A stretch of DNA of 64,000 nucleotides from Celeribacter ethanolicus (GCF_001550095.1 NZ_LRUC01000003.1:1-64000); one strand, 5' to 3'. Shown: positions 51,733-61,098, counted from the first letter of the stretch. Translations and numbers: made by a program. Notes: a model not told the origin generated them from the letters alone.

Positions 51733-52640
51733 TGGCGAGGCCTCTCCGGTTTGCGGGGGATGAGGATGCGAAGCGGCACGTCGCTCATGCGGAGGCGCAA
51801 GGGGGCTGCAAGGCGGGCCTTCTCGCCGTCGAAGGCGGTGAGGAAAGGTTTGTGCGATCCGTCGTGATGCGCAATCGTCAGGTCTTTGGCGCGGATCAGG
51901 GTGAAATCCTGCGCAGGCGGCATCTTGCGCGCGGCCAGGGTCATCGCGAGGCGCAACAGGTCCATCCGTGCACGGGCATGGATCACGAAGGTGGCGAACC
52001 CGTCCTCGGAAATGATGTCGGCCCCCTCGAGGCCGAAGAGATCGAGCTGATAGGCGGAGCGGGCGATGAAGACGAGGGGCGTCTTGATCTCATGCACCGT
52101 GCCGTCTGCGGTAATCGTCAAACGCATACGGTGCTGCGATTGCAGGATGGTTTTGATCACCGACCAGTAGGCCACGATGCGATGCCGCCCCCAGCGGTCA
52201 TAGATCGTCTCGCGTTCCTTGAGGATCGCGGGATAGACGCCAAGGGAGGCGTTGTTGAGGAAGGCGTGGCCATTGATCTGGCCGACGCGAATGTCGCGGG
52301 TCTCGCCATTCCGCAACTGGGCGGCGGCCTCTTCGGGGGCTTCCGAAAGCCCCAGGCCGCGGGTGAAATAGTTGAACGTGCCCATGGGGAGGACGGCCAT
52401 CGGCACATCGCGCCCGAGCATGGCATCGGCGACAGACATGGCGGTGCCGTCGCCACCCGCCGAGATCACGGCTTCGGCCCCCTCGGCGATCTTGTGGTCG
52501 ATGAGATCGGAGAGGTCGGTGTCCGGGTCGATGGGAACGATCTCGCAGTCCGTACCAAGGGCGGCGCAGGCGCGGGTGAGCGCGTCGCTGTCTTTTGCAT
52601 TGGTGCCGGAGTGGCGGTTGGCGAGGATCACGGCGCGCAT
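51729..52640 (-). CDS. Diacylglycerol kinase-family lipid kinase
   Basis: 303 residues. The nucleotide-binding motif AVISAGGDGTAMSVADAML and the segment MAVLPMGTFNYFTRGLGL are the hallmarks of the DAGK catalytic domain (YegS/DgkB type). The second domain starts around FLNNASLGVYPAIL. It would phosphorylate diacylglycerol or a related lipid. ATG 52640 follows CAGGAGCCCC; the longer frame is unlikely. First gene of a two-gene operon with the phosphoesterase. Confidence 0.9.
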   Translation of the reverse strand: MRAVILANRHSGTNAKDSDALTRACAALGTDCEIVPIDPDTDLSDLIDHKIAEGAEAVISAGGDGTAMSVADAMLGRDVPMAVLPMGTFNYFTRGLGLSEAPEEAAAQLRNGETRDIRVGQINGHAFLNNASLGVYPAILKERETIYDRWGRHRIVAYWSVIKTILQSQHRMRLTITADGTVHEIKTPLVFIARSAYQLDLFGLEGADIISEDGFATFVIHARARMDLLRLAMTLAARKMPPAQDFTLIRAKDLTIAHHDGSHKPFLTAFDGEKARLAAPLRLRMSDVPLRILIPRKPERPRQ

Positions 52641-52745
52641 GGGGCTCCTGAGACGAGGGTGTCCTCTCAACGCACGAGGCGCGAAATCGTTGCATCTGGC
52701 GGCCACCGTCTGGCCTGACGGCGCTTTTGGCGCTATGGCCTCAGC

Positions 52746-53891
52746 ATGACCCAGAACACCATGCCCCAGCGATTCTCATTTTCCGTAAACGCCACCGACG
52801 GCAAGGCCCGCACCGGTGTGATCTCCACCCCGCGCGGCGACATTCGCACGCCCGCCTTCATGCCTGTGGGGACGGCAGCGACCGTCAAGGCGATGATGCC
52901 GGAAAGCGTGCGCGCCACCGGGGCGGATATTTTGCTGGGCAATACCTATCACCTGATGCTGCGCCCGACGGCAGAGCGGATTGCGGCTCTGGGCGGGCTG
53001 CATAAATTCATGAACTGGGACCGCCCGATCCTCACGGACAGCGGCGGGTTTCAGGTCATGAGCCTCTCCGATCTGCGCAAGCTGACGGAAGAGGGCGTGA
53101 CCTTCCGCTCGCATGTCGACGGTTCGAAACATTTCCTCTCGCCCGAGCGCTCGATGGAAATCCAAAAGCTCCTCGGCTCCGACATCGTCATGTGTTTCGA
53201 CGAATGCCCTGCGCTTCCGGCGGATCGCGACAGGATTGCGTCCTCCATGCGGCTGTCTATGCGCTGGGCGGCGCGGTCGAAAGAGGCCTTTGGCGACCGG
53301 CCCGGCCATGCGCTGTTCGGCATTCAGCAGGGCGGTTTGGAGCGCGATTTCCGGGAAGAAAGCGCCACGGCTCTGAAAGAGATCGGCTTTGACGGCTATG
53401 CGATTGGCGGGCTTGCGGTGGGCGAGGGACAGGAGCTGATGTTCCAGACGCTCGATTTCGCGCCGGGGTTCCTGCCGGAAGACAAGCCGCGTTACCTGAT
53501 GGGCGTGGGCAAGCCGGACGACATCGTGGGCGCGGTGAAACGCGGCGTCGATATGATGGATTGCGTGCTGCCGTCGCGGTCGGGGCGCACAGGGCAGGCC
53601 TGGACCCGCCGCGGGCAGGTCAACATCAAGAACGCGCGCCATGCCGACGATCCGCGTCCGCTGGACGAACATTGTTCGTGTCCTGCTTGCCGCAATTACT
53701 CGCGCGCTTACCTGCACCATGTGTTCCGCTCGCAGGAGATTATCTCCTCGATGCTGCTCACCTGGCACAACCTGCATTATTTCCAGGAGATCATGCAGGG
53801 CATGCGCGACGCGATTGCAGGCGGGACCTTCGAGGCCTGGGAAAAGGACTTCCACGACACCCGCGCGCTGGGTGACATCGAGCCGATCTGA
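52746..53891 (+). CDS. tgt: tRNA-guanine transglycosylase
   Basis: 381 residues, normal for bacterial Tgt, which swaps guanine 34 for preQ1 in tRNAs with GUN anticodons. Seen: the base-pocket aspartate in [40 protein letters not shown], the nucleophile aspartate in [14 protein letters not shown] and the zinc ligands [16 protein letters not shown]. The ribosome site is weak. It is read from its own promoter and is followed by lon. Confidence 0.97.
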   Translation: MTQNTMPQRFSFSVNATDGKARTGVISTPRGDIRTPAFMPVGTAATVKAMMPESVRATGADILLGNTYHLMLRPTAERIAALGGLHKFMNWDRPILTDSGGFQVMSLSDLRKLTEEGVTFRSHVDGSKHFLSPERSMEIQKLLGSDIVMCFDECPALPADRDRIASSMRLSMRWAARSKEAFGDRPGHALFGIQQGGLERDFREESATALKEIGFDGYAIGGLAVGEGQELMFQTLDFAPGFLPEDKPRYLMGVGKPDDIVGAVKRGVDMMDCVLPSRSGRTGQAWTRRGQVNIKNARHADDPRPLDEHCSCPACRNYSRAYLHHVFRSQEIISSMLLTWHNLHYFQEIMQGMRDAIAGGTFEAWEKDFHDTRALGDIEPI

Positions 53892-54061
53892 GCCTTGTGA
53901 GGCAATGGGCGGGGCTGTGGTTTGAAATGTATCGGTTTTTTGACGTCGCTGTTCCGGTCGCGGGACGGTCGGGCTTCGAAATCGTGAAAATCCGGTGAAA
54001 TCCACCCTTGCCCGTGGGCCGCATGAAAGGCAGACTGTTTCCCAAGTCGCAACTTGACTTG

Positions 54062-54092
54062 GTTGAAATCATGGGGACAGGCCCCCAGATAT
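54062..54092 (+). promoter_or_regulatory. Candidate heat-shock (sigma-32) promoter of lon
   Basis: GTTGAA (54062-54067) and CCCAGAT (54084-54090) are spaced 16 bp apart and resemble the sigma-32 -35 and -10 boxes. They lie about 80-105 bp upstream of the lon start, and lon is a classic heat-shock gene. Confidence 0.5.
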
Positions 54093-54167
54093 AGAGCCAA
54101 GACAGGAAAGACCGGATGGTTGCCGCAGGGGCGGGGCCTGGGTCTTTTGCCAGAACAAGGAATGAAC

Positions 54168-56573
54168 ATGCACGAGCAAATCCAATCCTATCCCGTCCTG
54201 CCGCTGCGCGACATCGTGGTGTTTCCCCACATGGTCGTGCCGCTGTTCGTCGGTCGGGAAAAATCGGTCAAGGCGCTCGAAGAGGTGATGGCGCAGGACA
54301 AGCAAATCCTGCTCTCCGCCCAGATGGACCCGTCGGTGGACGATCCGTCGGAGGACGGCATCTTTCGCGTCGGCGTGCTGGCCAATGTGTTGCAGCTTCT
54401 GAAATTGCCGGACGGCACCGTCAAGGTGCTGGTCGAGGGCGAGCGTCGGGTGCGGCTCGAACGGTTTCTCGAAAACGACAGCCATTTCGAGGCGGAGATC
54501 ACGCCCTTGGAGGAAAGCGCAGGCGATGCCGATGCGGTGACGGCACTTCTGCGCTCCGTGCGCGAGGAATTCGAGCATTACGCCAAGGTGAAAAAGAACA
54601 TCCCGGAAGAGGCGCTTGTCGCCGTCTCCGAGACGCGCGAGCCGGCAAAACTCGCCGATCTCGTGGCGGGGCATCTTGGCGTCGAGGTGGACGAGAAGCA
54701 GAAACTTCTGGAAACCCTTGCGGTGGACGAACGGCTTGAGGCCGTGTTCGGGCTGATGCAGGGCGAAATGTCCGTGCTTCAGGTCGAGAAAAAGATCAAG
54801 ACCCGCGTCAAGTCGCAAATGGAGAAAACCCAGCGCGAATATTATCTGAATGAGCAGATGAAGGCCATTCAGAAGGAGCTGGGCGATGGCGAGGATGGGG
54901 CCGGTGAGATTGCCGAGCTCGAAGAGAAGATCGCCGCCACCAAGCTCTCGAAAGAGGCGCGTGAAAAGGCCGAGGGCGAGCTCAAGAAGCTCAAGAACAT
55001 GAGCCCGATGTCTGCCGAGGCCACGGTTGTGCGCAATTATCTCGACTGGATGCTGTCGATCCCGTGGGGCACGAAGTCCCGCGTCAAAAAGGATTTGAAC
55101 CGGGCGCAGGAAATCCTCGATCACGACCATTACGGGCTTGAGAAGGTCAAGGAGCGGATCGTCGAGTATCTCGCCGTGCAACAGCGCAGCCAGAAGCTCA
55201 AAGGTCCGATCCTCTGCCTCGTCGGCCCGCCGGGCGTGGGTAAGACGTCTTTGGGCAAATCGGTCGCCAAGGCCACGGGGCGCGAGTTCATTCGTATCTC
55301 GCTTGGCGGCGTGCGCGACGAGAGCGAGATCCGCGGTCACCGCCGGACGTACATTGGCTCCATGCCGGGCAAGATCATTCAGGCGCTGAAAAAGGCGAAG
55401 ACGACGAACCCGCTTATCTTGCTCGATGAGATCGACAAGATGGGGCAGGATTTCCGGGGCGATCCGGCATCGGCTATGCTCGAAGTGCTTGATCCGGAAC
55501 AGAATTCCACCTTTGTGGATCACTATATGGAGGTCGAATACGATCTCTCCAACGTGATGTTCCTGACCACGTCGAACAGCTACAACATGCCGGGGCCGCT
55601 TCTCGACCGGATGGAAATCATCCCGCTCTCGGGCTACACCGAGGACGAGAAATCGGAGATCGCGAAACAGTATCTGATCCCGAAACAGATCAAGAACCAC
55701 GGCCTCAAGGCCAAGGAATTCTCTGTGACGGACGGCGCTGTGACGGATGTGATCCGCTACTACACCCGCGAGGCGGGGGTGCGGAATCTCGAACGCGAAT
55801 TCGCGAAGATGGCGCGCAAAGCGGTGACGCAGATCGTGCGCAAACAGGCGGACAGTGTCGAGGTGAACTCCGGCAACATCGAGGACTTCCTCGGCGTGAA
55901 GAAATTCCGCTACGGTCTCGCCGAGAAAGAGGATCAGATCGGGGTTGTCACCGGCTTGGCCTATACCTCGGTCGGCGGCGATCTGTTGCAGATCGAGGCG
56001 CTGAAACTGCCTGGCAAGGGGCGGATGAAGACCACGGGGAAACTGGGCGATGTGATGAAAGAGTCCATCGACGCGGCCAGTTCCTATGTGCGCTCCATCG
56101 CGCCGCAGATCGGGGTGAAGCCGCCGGTGTTCGACACGATCGACATCCACGTGCACGTCCCCGATGGGGCAACGCCGAAAGACGGGCCGTCGGCCGGTCT
56201 GGCGATGGTGACGACGATTGTGTCGGTGCTGACGCAGATTCCGGTGCGCAAGGACATCGCCATGACCGGCGAGGTGTCTCTCCGCGGCAATGCCACCGCC
56301 ATCGGCGGGCTCAAGGAGAAACTTCTGGCGGCTCTGCGGGGCGGCATTAAAACCGTGTTGATCCCGGAAGAGAACGTCAAGGATCTGGCCGAGATCCCGG
56401 ACAATGTGAAGGAGGGGATGGAGATCATTCCCGTCACCCATGTGTCCGAGGTTCTCAAACACGCGCTGGTGCGCCAGCCGGAACCGATTGAGTGGGACGA
56501 GGCCGCCGAAGAGGCCGCGCGTCTGGCCAAGCTCTCCGGCAGCGGCGAAAGTCAGGGGGCGACGGCGCACTGA
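54168..56573 (+). CDS. lon: ATP-dependent protease Lon
   Basis: 801 residues, normal Lon length. The N-terminal substrate-binding domain (YPVLPLRDIVVFPHMVVPLF) is followed by an AAA module with Walker A VGPPGVGKTSLGKS and Walker B PLILLDEIDKM. The C-terminal protease domain has the catalytic serine in PKDGPSAGLAMVT and the lysine in TAIGGLKEKLLAA. ATG 54168 is preferred over 54162 because AAGGA lies 6 bases before it. Lon degrades damaged and regulatory proteins. A terminator follows. Confidence 0.97.
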   Translation: MHEQIQSYPVLPLRDIVVFPHMVVPLFVGREKSVKALEEVMAQDKQILLSAQMDPSVDDPSEDGIFRVGVLANVLQLLKLPDGTVKVLVEGERRVRLERFLENDSHFEAEITPLEESAGDADAVTALLRSVREEFEHYAKVKKNIPEEALVAVSETREPAKLADLVAGHLGVEVDEKQKLLETLAVDERLEAVFGLMQGEMSVLQVEKKIKTRVKSQMEKTQREYYLNEQMKAIQKELGDGEDGAGEIAELEEKIAATKLSKEAREKAEGELKKLKNMSPMSAEATVVRNYLDWMLSIPWGTKSRVKKDLNRAQEILDHDHYGLEKVKERIVEYLAVQQRSQKLKGPILCLVGPPGVGKTSLGKSVAKATGREFIRISLGGVRDESEIRGHRRTYIGSMPGKIIQALKKAKTTNPLILLDEIDKMGQDFRGDPASAMLEVLDPEQNSTFVDHYMEVEYDLSNVMFLTTSNSYNMPGPLLDRMEIIPLSGYTEDEKSEIAKQYLIPKQIKNHGLKAKEFSVTDGAVTDVIRYYTREAGVRNLEREFAKMARKAVTQIVRKQADSVEVNSGNIEDFLGVKKFRYGLAEKEDQIGVVTGLAYTSVGGDLLQIEALKLPGKGRMKTTGKLGDVMKESIDAASSYVRSIAPQIGVKPPVFDTIDIHVHVPDGATPKDGPSAGLAMVTTIVSVLTQIPVRKDIAMTGEVSLRGNATAIGGLKEKLLAALRGGIKTVLIPEENVKDLAEIPDNVKEGMEIIPVTHVSEVLKHALVRQPEPIEWDEAAEEAARLAKLSGSGESQGATAH

Positions 56574-56598
56574 GTGGCGATCCGGAAACAATTGTGGG

Positions 56599-56625
56599 AA
56601 AGCCGGCCTTCGGGTCGGCTTTTTT
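56599..56625 (+). terminator. Terminator of lon
   Basis: AAAGCCGGCC (56599-56608) pairs with GGTCGGCTTT (56613-56622) with one wobble around TTCG, followed by T residues. Confidence 0.88.
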
Positions 56626-56786
56626 GCTTCGGGAGACTCAAAGAGATGCGCAGGATTTGAGCATATAAATCTGTGGAGCATCAAGGCAATAGAACCATGC
56701 CTATGAGGCGATTTCCCATTTGCAGCGAGAGGGGCGACAGGAGTAAGGTTTCCGCAACGGAAACAAACCACCAGAGGGGCACTCCC

Positions 56787-57239
56787 ATGGCATCGCGGCC
56801 CACCGCATCCCGAAAACCCAAGACCACTGCGAAAACGACGGCGGCGAAGCCGGAGAAGAAGCCGGTTAAAAAGACCGTGCCGATCAGTACGGAGCCCGCG
56901 CCGGTGGAGGCACCCGAAACCACGGTGGTGACGACCATGAAGAAGAAAGATTTCATCGACCGGGTGGCCGAGGCCTCCGGCGTCAAGCGCGGCGAGGCCA
57001 AGAAAGCGGTCGAGGCGACGCTCAAGGAACTGGGCGATGCGCTTCAGCGTGGTGAGGAGCTGAACCTGCCGCCTTTGGGCAAAATGTCTGTGAAACGACA
57101 ACAGGACGGCACCGGCGCGCATGTCATTGTGGCCAAGCTGCGCCGGTCCAAGACCATGCTGGGCGAGGAGGTCGAGGGCGGCGAGGCCCCGGCAGAGAGC
57201 CCTAAGGAGAGCGCGGAAACGGTGGCCGGGGAAAACTGA
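56787..57239 (+). CDS. HU-family DNA-binding protein with extensions
   Basis: 150 residues. The HU fold spans about residues 51-125 (MKKKDFIDRVAEASGVKRGEAKKAV, LNLPPLGKMSV). It is preceded by a basic, Ala/Pro/Lys-rich tail (KPKTTAKTTAAKPEKKPVKK) and followed by an acidic tail (EEVEGGEAPAESPKESAE). Canonical HU is about 90 residues, and here the DNA-intercalating arm is poorly conserved. It probably binds DNA as a nucleoid protein. The start follows AGAGGGG. Confidence 0.85.
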   Translation: MASRPTASRKPKTTAKTTAAKPEKKPVKKTVPISTEPAPVEAPETTVVTTMKKKDFIDRVAEASGVKRGEAKKAVEATLKELGDALQRGEELNLPPLGKMSVKRQQDGTGAHVIVAKLRRSKTMLGEEVEGGEAPAESPKESAETVAGEN

Positions 57240-57311
57240 GTTTTCCGGCACATTTTCTGGCAAAAGCCTCTTGCATCCGAATTTGCCAGAGGCTAAACAC
57301 CACGCCACGGC

Positions 57312-57386
57312 GGGTGATTAGCTCAGTGGTAGAGCGCTTCGTTCACATCGAAGATGTCAGGAGTTCAAATCTCTTATCACCCACCA
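57312..57386 (+). tRNA. tRNA-Val (CAC)
   Basis: A 75-base cloverleaf including encoded CCA. The acceptor stem GGGTGAT pairs with ATCACCC, the anticodon stem CTTCG/CGAAG encloses TTCACAT (anticodon CAC, reading GUG), and the T loop is TTCAAAT. It is followed by a hairpin and a truncated integrase in the same direction, the usual layout of a tRNA used for integration. Confidence 0.97.
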
Positions 57387-57409
57387 TTATATCCCTTTGA
57401 AATCAAATA

Positions 57410-57431
57410 AAACCCTTGAAAATAAGGGTTT
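57410..57431 (+). terminator. Hairpin after tRNA-Val
   Basis: AAACCCTT (57410-57417) pairs perfectly with AAGGGTTT (57424-57431) around GAAAAT. It is AT-rich with only three T at the end. Confidence 0.6.
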
Positions 57432-57477
57432 ATGGCCGTTTTGAGGTTACAACTTTGGTTACAAGTGGAATTCCGAA

Positions 57478-57606
57478 ATGGCTGGCAAAGTCCGTCACTT
57501 GGTGAATCGTTCCGGGCGTTATCATGCGCGGTTGGTGGTCCCGAAAGAGCTTCGCACGATCATCGGAAAAACGGAACTGTGGGCACGGTGCGCACGTCCG
57601 GTCTGA
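57478..57606 (+). pseudogene. Tyrosine recombinase fragment 1 (5' end only)
   Basis: MAGKVRHLVNRSGRYHARLV then VPKELRTIIGKTEL is the N-terminal arm-binding start of a phage-type integrase. The similarity ends near codon 34 and the frame stops at codon 43. No catalytic domain follows. Its place 91 bp downstream of tRNA-Val suggests it once served an element inserted there. Confidence 0.75.
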
Positions 57607-57630
57607 TGCGTTACCACGCTCGCCGCTGCG

Positions 57631-57870
57631 TTGGTGCCGGTGACGAAAGACCTCAAAGCACAGTCCAAACGCCTCGCCGCACGTCTCGAAGCGATCCCGT
57701 CCGAGATCGTCGCAGAGATCAAACCCGCGCTGATCGCTTCGGCGAATGATCTCGCCAACGTCGCGAAAGCCCTCGCACCGGAAGACAAAGGCGATTTGAT
57801 CGCGTCTATTGAAGTGACCGCGCCCGGTGGTATGACGCCCGCCTATGCGCAGGGTGGCGGCAAACGCCAG
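57631..57870 (+). pseudogene. HK97 gp10-like phage head/tail protein fragment
   Basis: The frame reads VTKDLKAQSKRLAARLEAIP, then EIVAEIKPALIASANDLANV and DKGDLIASIEVTAPGGMTPAYA. This pattern matches gp10-like proteins of HK97-type phages and gene transfer agents. It begins without a proper start and breaks off near GGGKR, where the opposite strand becomes integrase sequence. A cargo scrap of a deleted prophage. Confidence 0.7.
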
Positions 57871-58563
57871 CACCAGCCCGAGCCGCTTCATTCGGTTCAC
57901 GGTCTTCAGCACGTCGCCAAGGTGGATAAGGTCTTTGTTGCCAGAGTTGGGCGTGAGCCCTTGGTCACGCATCCGGTCAAACCACCAGTCGCGAAATTCC
58001 AGCATATCGTCGCCAGTAATGTCGCCAATGGCCTTGTCGCCTACCACGTCCACGAAGTTCTTAACGGCTTTCTTGCGCGGGTTTTCCCAGCGGCGGAGCT
58101 GGTCCGGGCTCTTGCCAAGCGTCTTGTCCGCGGCCAAGCCCCAATAGAGTTCAAGAGCCCGAGTCACCGTGATCGCCGGTTCACTCACGCCGCCCATAAG
58201 GGCAGCCGTGTCCCGCATATCCAGTTCACCGTCTTTGCGCTCTTTGACGGCTTCGACACGTGCAAGAAGCTGGTCTTGCGGCAGCTTGGCGATTTGGGGC
58301 GCTGGCAGGTAGCGGAAGCCCCGGACGGCGGCGAGATTCTTGGCTGCCTCGAAACGCTTTTCCGCGTCGCTTGTGTCACCGGCAAGCCGGGCTTCCCAAC
58401 CTTCGACGATATGCTGCCAAGCGATAGGGGCTTTCTGTTGGGCGACGGTAAGGGAGTCCGTGTGCAGGCTGACCCAGATGCTCTTGCGCTCTTCCACGCC
58501 CTCATAGCGGCGCGGCACGCGCTTGCGCAGGTGGTAAGTGCTGCCCCGCTTCATGATGGTCAT
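57865..58563 (-). pseudogene. Tyrosine recombinase fragment 2 (5' two-thirds lost catalytic end)
   Basis: From ATG 58563 the frame encodes a DUF6538-type N-terminus (MKRGSTYHLRKRVPRRYEGV) and a SAM-like core-binding domain (DNA contact region FVDVVGDKAIGDITGDDMLE and GNKDLIHLGDVLKTVNRMKR). After about residue 232 (GLVLAFA) the reading continues into sequence antisense to the gp10 scrap, so the catalytic R-H-R-Y domain is gone. GGGGAAACGGCC precedes the start. It lies downstream of tRNA-Ser in the same direction. Confidence 0.8.
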
Positions 58564-58706
58564 GGCCGTTTCCCCGCTGGTGGTGTGTGCGGATTGTGCG
58601 GCGAAATGTGTTGCAAAACAAGCCAAAATGACGGATCGCGCGCAGGGCGCGGCGATCTAACGTCTTGTTATTACTTGGTAATTTGCCAAAACCTCGTAAG
58701 GTTTTG

Positions 58707-58796
58707 TGGCGGAGAGACAGGGATTCGAACCCTGGGTCCCCGTAAAGGGACAACGGTTTTCGAGACCGCCCCGTTCGACCACTCCGGCACCTCTCC
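58707..58796 (-). tRNA. tRNA-Ser (CGA)
   Basis: A 90-base class II tRNA including encoded CCA. The acceptor stem GGAGAGG pairs with TCTCTCC, the anticodon loop is CTCGAAA (anticodon CGA, reading UCG), a long variable arm GTCCC-TTTAC-GGGGAC is present, and the T loop is TTCGAAT. The integrase fragment at 57865-58563 reads away from it. Confidence 0.97.
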
Positions 58797-59014
58797 GCGG
58801 GGGTCTGGTGGCGGGTGATTTATCCGTGCCGCGCGCCGTGTGCAACCCCTTTCGTGACATTCTTTTGAGCAATCGTTCCAGAGGGGGGCGCGAAATTTCG
58901 CCGGGAATTTCATCGAGGCGGGACATTTCGATGTCGTGACTTGTTCCTCGCTCAACTCTTTGTTTAGCTGTTGTCAGCACACTGCCGCTGAAAAGGACCT
59001 TGGAAAGGACCGTG

Positions 59015-59926
59015 ATGACCGCTTCGACACGCGCAAGAGCCATGAGATTCGACATGGGATTCGAGCCGACGCCCCGGGACGGGGGATGGGCCGTGTTGCG
59101 CGGGCTGGCCTGTGCCGCTCTCATGTCCACGCTGCCGCTCGCCGCCTCGGCGGAGGTCGATGAGGCGCAGCTTGGCGAACTGATGGACGTCATGCTCTTC
59201 GATGAGGTGGTCGGGGTGCTGGCGCAGGAAGGGCAGGGCATGGCAGAGGATTTTGCCGATGCGGGCTATGGTGTGCCGAAATCGGCGTGGAAGGACATGC
59301 TCGTCCGGCTTTACGATCCCGAAGTGATGTCGAAAGCGTTTCACGACGAACTGGCCGAGGCGCTCGAGGGCTGCGACCTGCCGGAGATGGTGGCGTTCTT
59401 CTCGACCGATCTGGGCGGGCGTATCGCGCGGCTCGAACTCGAGACCCGCAAGGCCATGTCCGACGAGGCGGCTCAGGCCGCGGCGGGGCAGGCCTGGGCG
59501 GAGCTCGATCCCGAAACCGACCGTGCGCGTCTCATCGAGGACTATGTCCAGGTCAACGATCTCGTCGAGATGAATGTGGTCGGCGCGATGAACAGCGACA
59601 TTGCCTATTACAGCGGCTTGTGGAGCGAAGGCTTCGACGTGGAGGACGGGGTGACCGACGGCGATCTTCTCAATGAGATCTGGGCCAGCGAGCCGGAGGT
59701 GCGCGCAGATGTCTCCGAATGGGTCTACGGGTTTTCCACACTGGCCTATGAACCGCTGAGCGATGACGAGTTCGAGGCCTATATCGACTTTGCCCGCACC
59801 GAGGCCGGGCAGGATCTCAACCGCGCGCTTTTCGCCTCTTTCGATGCGGTGTACGAACACCTGTCGCGGGGGCTGGGCGCGGGAACGGCCATGCTGATGC
59901 AGAAATATGAGGGCGAACAGCTCTGA
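59015..59926 (+). CDS. DUF2059-type exported protein
   Basis: 303 residues. A signal peptide follows an N-terminal leader (LRGLACAALMSTLPLAASAEV), so it is periplasmic. Two DUF2059-like helical blocks are visible (DPEVMSKAFHDELAEALEG with LPEMVAFFSTDLGGRIARLE, and LSDDEFEAYIDFARTEAGQD). Function unknown. The ATG at 59015 follows GGAAAGGACCGTG; a later ATG (59042 region) would give a shorter leader and cannot be ruled out. Confidence 0.82.
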   Translation: MTASTRARAMRFDMGFEPTPRDGGWAVLRGLACAALMSTLPLAASAEVDEAQLGELMDVMLFDEVVGVLAQEGQGMAEDFADAGYGVPKSAWKDMLVRLYDPEVMSKAFHDELAEALEGCDLPEMVAFFSTDLGGRIARLELETRKAMSDEAAQAAAGQAWAELDPETDRARLIEDYVQVNDLVEMNVVGAMNSDIAYYSGLWSEGFDVEDGVTDGDLLNEIWASEPEVRADVSEWVYGFSTLAYEPLSDDEFEAYIDFARTEAGQDLNRALFASFDAVYEHLSRGLGAGTAMLMQKYEGEQL

Positions 59927-59951
59927 GAGCGGCGCCTCCGGCACTGCGGGC

Positions 59952-59980
59952 TTGACTTTTGGACGATGATTCCCGATATA
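59952..59980 (+). promoter_or_regulatory. Sigma-70 promoter of rplU
   Basis: TTGACT (59952-59957) and GATATA (59975-59980) are spaced exactly 17 bp apart, leaving a leader of about 190 bp before rplU. A leader of this length could hold autoregulatory structure; none was identified. Confidence 0.7.
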
Positions 59981-60174
59981 CCGCGCACCCGGCGGACCCT
60001 TGGGCTCGACCGGGTGATGTCTTTTTGTCGGAAGCATTTCCGCGTGCAGGCATCTTTCATGACAATCTCGTCCCCTCTGAGGGGCGCGCTGTTCGCGGCA
60101 ACAAACATCGGAACGCTTTGAAATTCAAAGCAAACCGGGGCCACAGGACGCGGGTATATCGAAAGGAAGACTGC

Positions 60175-60750
60175 ATGTTTGCGGTTCTGAAAACTGGCGG
60201 CAAGCAATACAAGGTGCAGGCGGGTGACGTCCTGCGCGTTGAGAAACTCGCTGCCGATGCTGGTGAAAAAGTCCAGTTCAACGAGATTCTGATGGTCGGT
60301 TCCACCATCGGCGCGCCCTTCGTGGCCGGCGCCGGCGTGCAAGCCGAAGTTATCGACCAGATCAAGGGTGAGAAACTCATCCACTATGTCAAACGTCGCC
60401 GTAAGCACTCTTCGCAGCGCACCAAAGGCCACCGTCAGCAGCTCACGCTGCTCCGCATCACCGACATTCTCGAAGCGGGCGCGGACAAGACCGGTGTGAA
60501 AGCCGCCATCGGCGCAGGCTCCGTGTCTGCCGCTCCGGCTGCTCCGAAGGGCGCCGCGAAAGCCGAAGCTCCGGCTGCGGGTGGTGACGATCTGACCGCG
60601 ATCAACGGTGTGGGGCCGGCTGCCGCGAAGAAACTGGTCGAAGCTGGCATCACCACCTTCGCTCAGCTCGCCGCTGTCGACGCCGACGCGTTCGACGCCG
60701 TCAAAGTGAAACCCGAATGGGTTGAACAGGCCAAAGAACTGGCCAAGTAA
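60175..60750 (+). CDS. rplU: Ribosomal protein L21 with C-terminal helix-hairpin-helix extension
   Basis: 191 residues. The L21 domain fills residues 1-105 (MFAVLKTGGKQYKVQAGDVL, HYVKRRRKHSSQRTKGHRQQ). An Ala/Pro-rich linker leads to a second domain (DDLTAINGVGPAAAKKLVEA, then ITTFAQLAAVDADAFD), which has the GVGPAAAKKL hairpin of helix-hairpin-helix folds. Bacterial L21 is usually about 103 residues. GAAAGGAAG lies before ATG 60175. It is co-transcribed with rpmA 22 bp downstream. Confidence 0.95.
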   Translation: MFAVLKTGGKQYKVQAGDVLRVEKLAADAGEKVQFNEILMVGSTIGAPFVAGAGVQAEVIDQIKGEKLIHYVKRRRKHSSQRTKGHRQQLTLLRITDILEAGADKTGVKAAIGAGSVSAAPAAPKGAAKAEAPAAGGDDLTAINGVGPAAAKKLVEAGITTFAQLAAVDADAFDAVKVKPEWVEQAKELAK

Positions 60751-60772
60751 GACACGTTAAGGAGAGAACACC

Positions 60773-61042
60773 ATGGCACACAAGAAAGCAGGCGGTTCGT
60801 CCCGTAACGGTCGCGACTCCGCAGGTCGCCGTCTCGGCGTCAAACTCTACGGCGGCCAAGAGGCCATTGCCGGTAACATCATCGTGCGTCAGCGCGGCAC
60901 CAAGTTCTGGCCGGGCGAAGGCGTGGGACTGGGCAAGGATCACACCATCTTTGCGACCACCGACGGCAAGGTTTCCTTCCGTAAGGGCCTGAAAAAACGT
61001 ACCTTTATCGACGTGCTTCCGGTGGCGGAGGCCGCTGAGTAA
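60773..61042 (+). CDS. rpmA: Ribosomal protein L27
   Basis: 89 residues, normal length. The N-terminus [20 protein letters not shown] is typical and the body has [21 protein letters not shown]27 helps place tRNA at the peptidyl-transferase centre. AAGGAG lies 12 bases before the ATG. A terminator follows the stop. Confidence 0.98.
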   Translation: MAHKKAGGSSRNGRDSAGRRLGVKLYGGQEAIAGNIIVRQRGTKFWPGEGVGLGKDHTIFATTDGKVSFRKGLKKRTFIDVLPVAEAAE

Positions 61043-61070
61043 GCCGACCTCGATCAGGTTTGAACATCAG

Positions 61071-61098
61071 GGGGATCGGCGCAGGCCGGTCCCCTTTT
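61071..61098 (+). terminator. Terminator of rplU-rpmA
   Basis: GGGGATCGG (61071-61079) pairs with CCGGTCCCC (61086-61094) with one wobble, followed by TTTT. Confidence 0.85.

Noticed and set aside
54069-57308. 1079-codon open frame antisense to lon and the HU gene
   Set aside because: It spans two real genes and two intergenic regions and has no start context; a GC-bias artefact.
57430-58626. Reading the 398-codon minus frame as one intact integrase
   Set aside because: Only the first about 232 codons resemble an integrase; the rest is antisense to a phage gp10 fragment and lacks catalytic residues.
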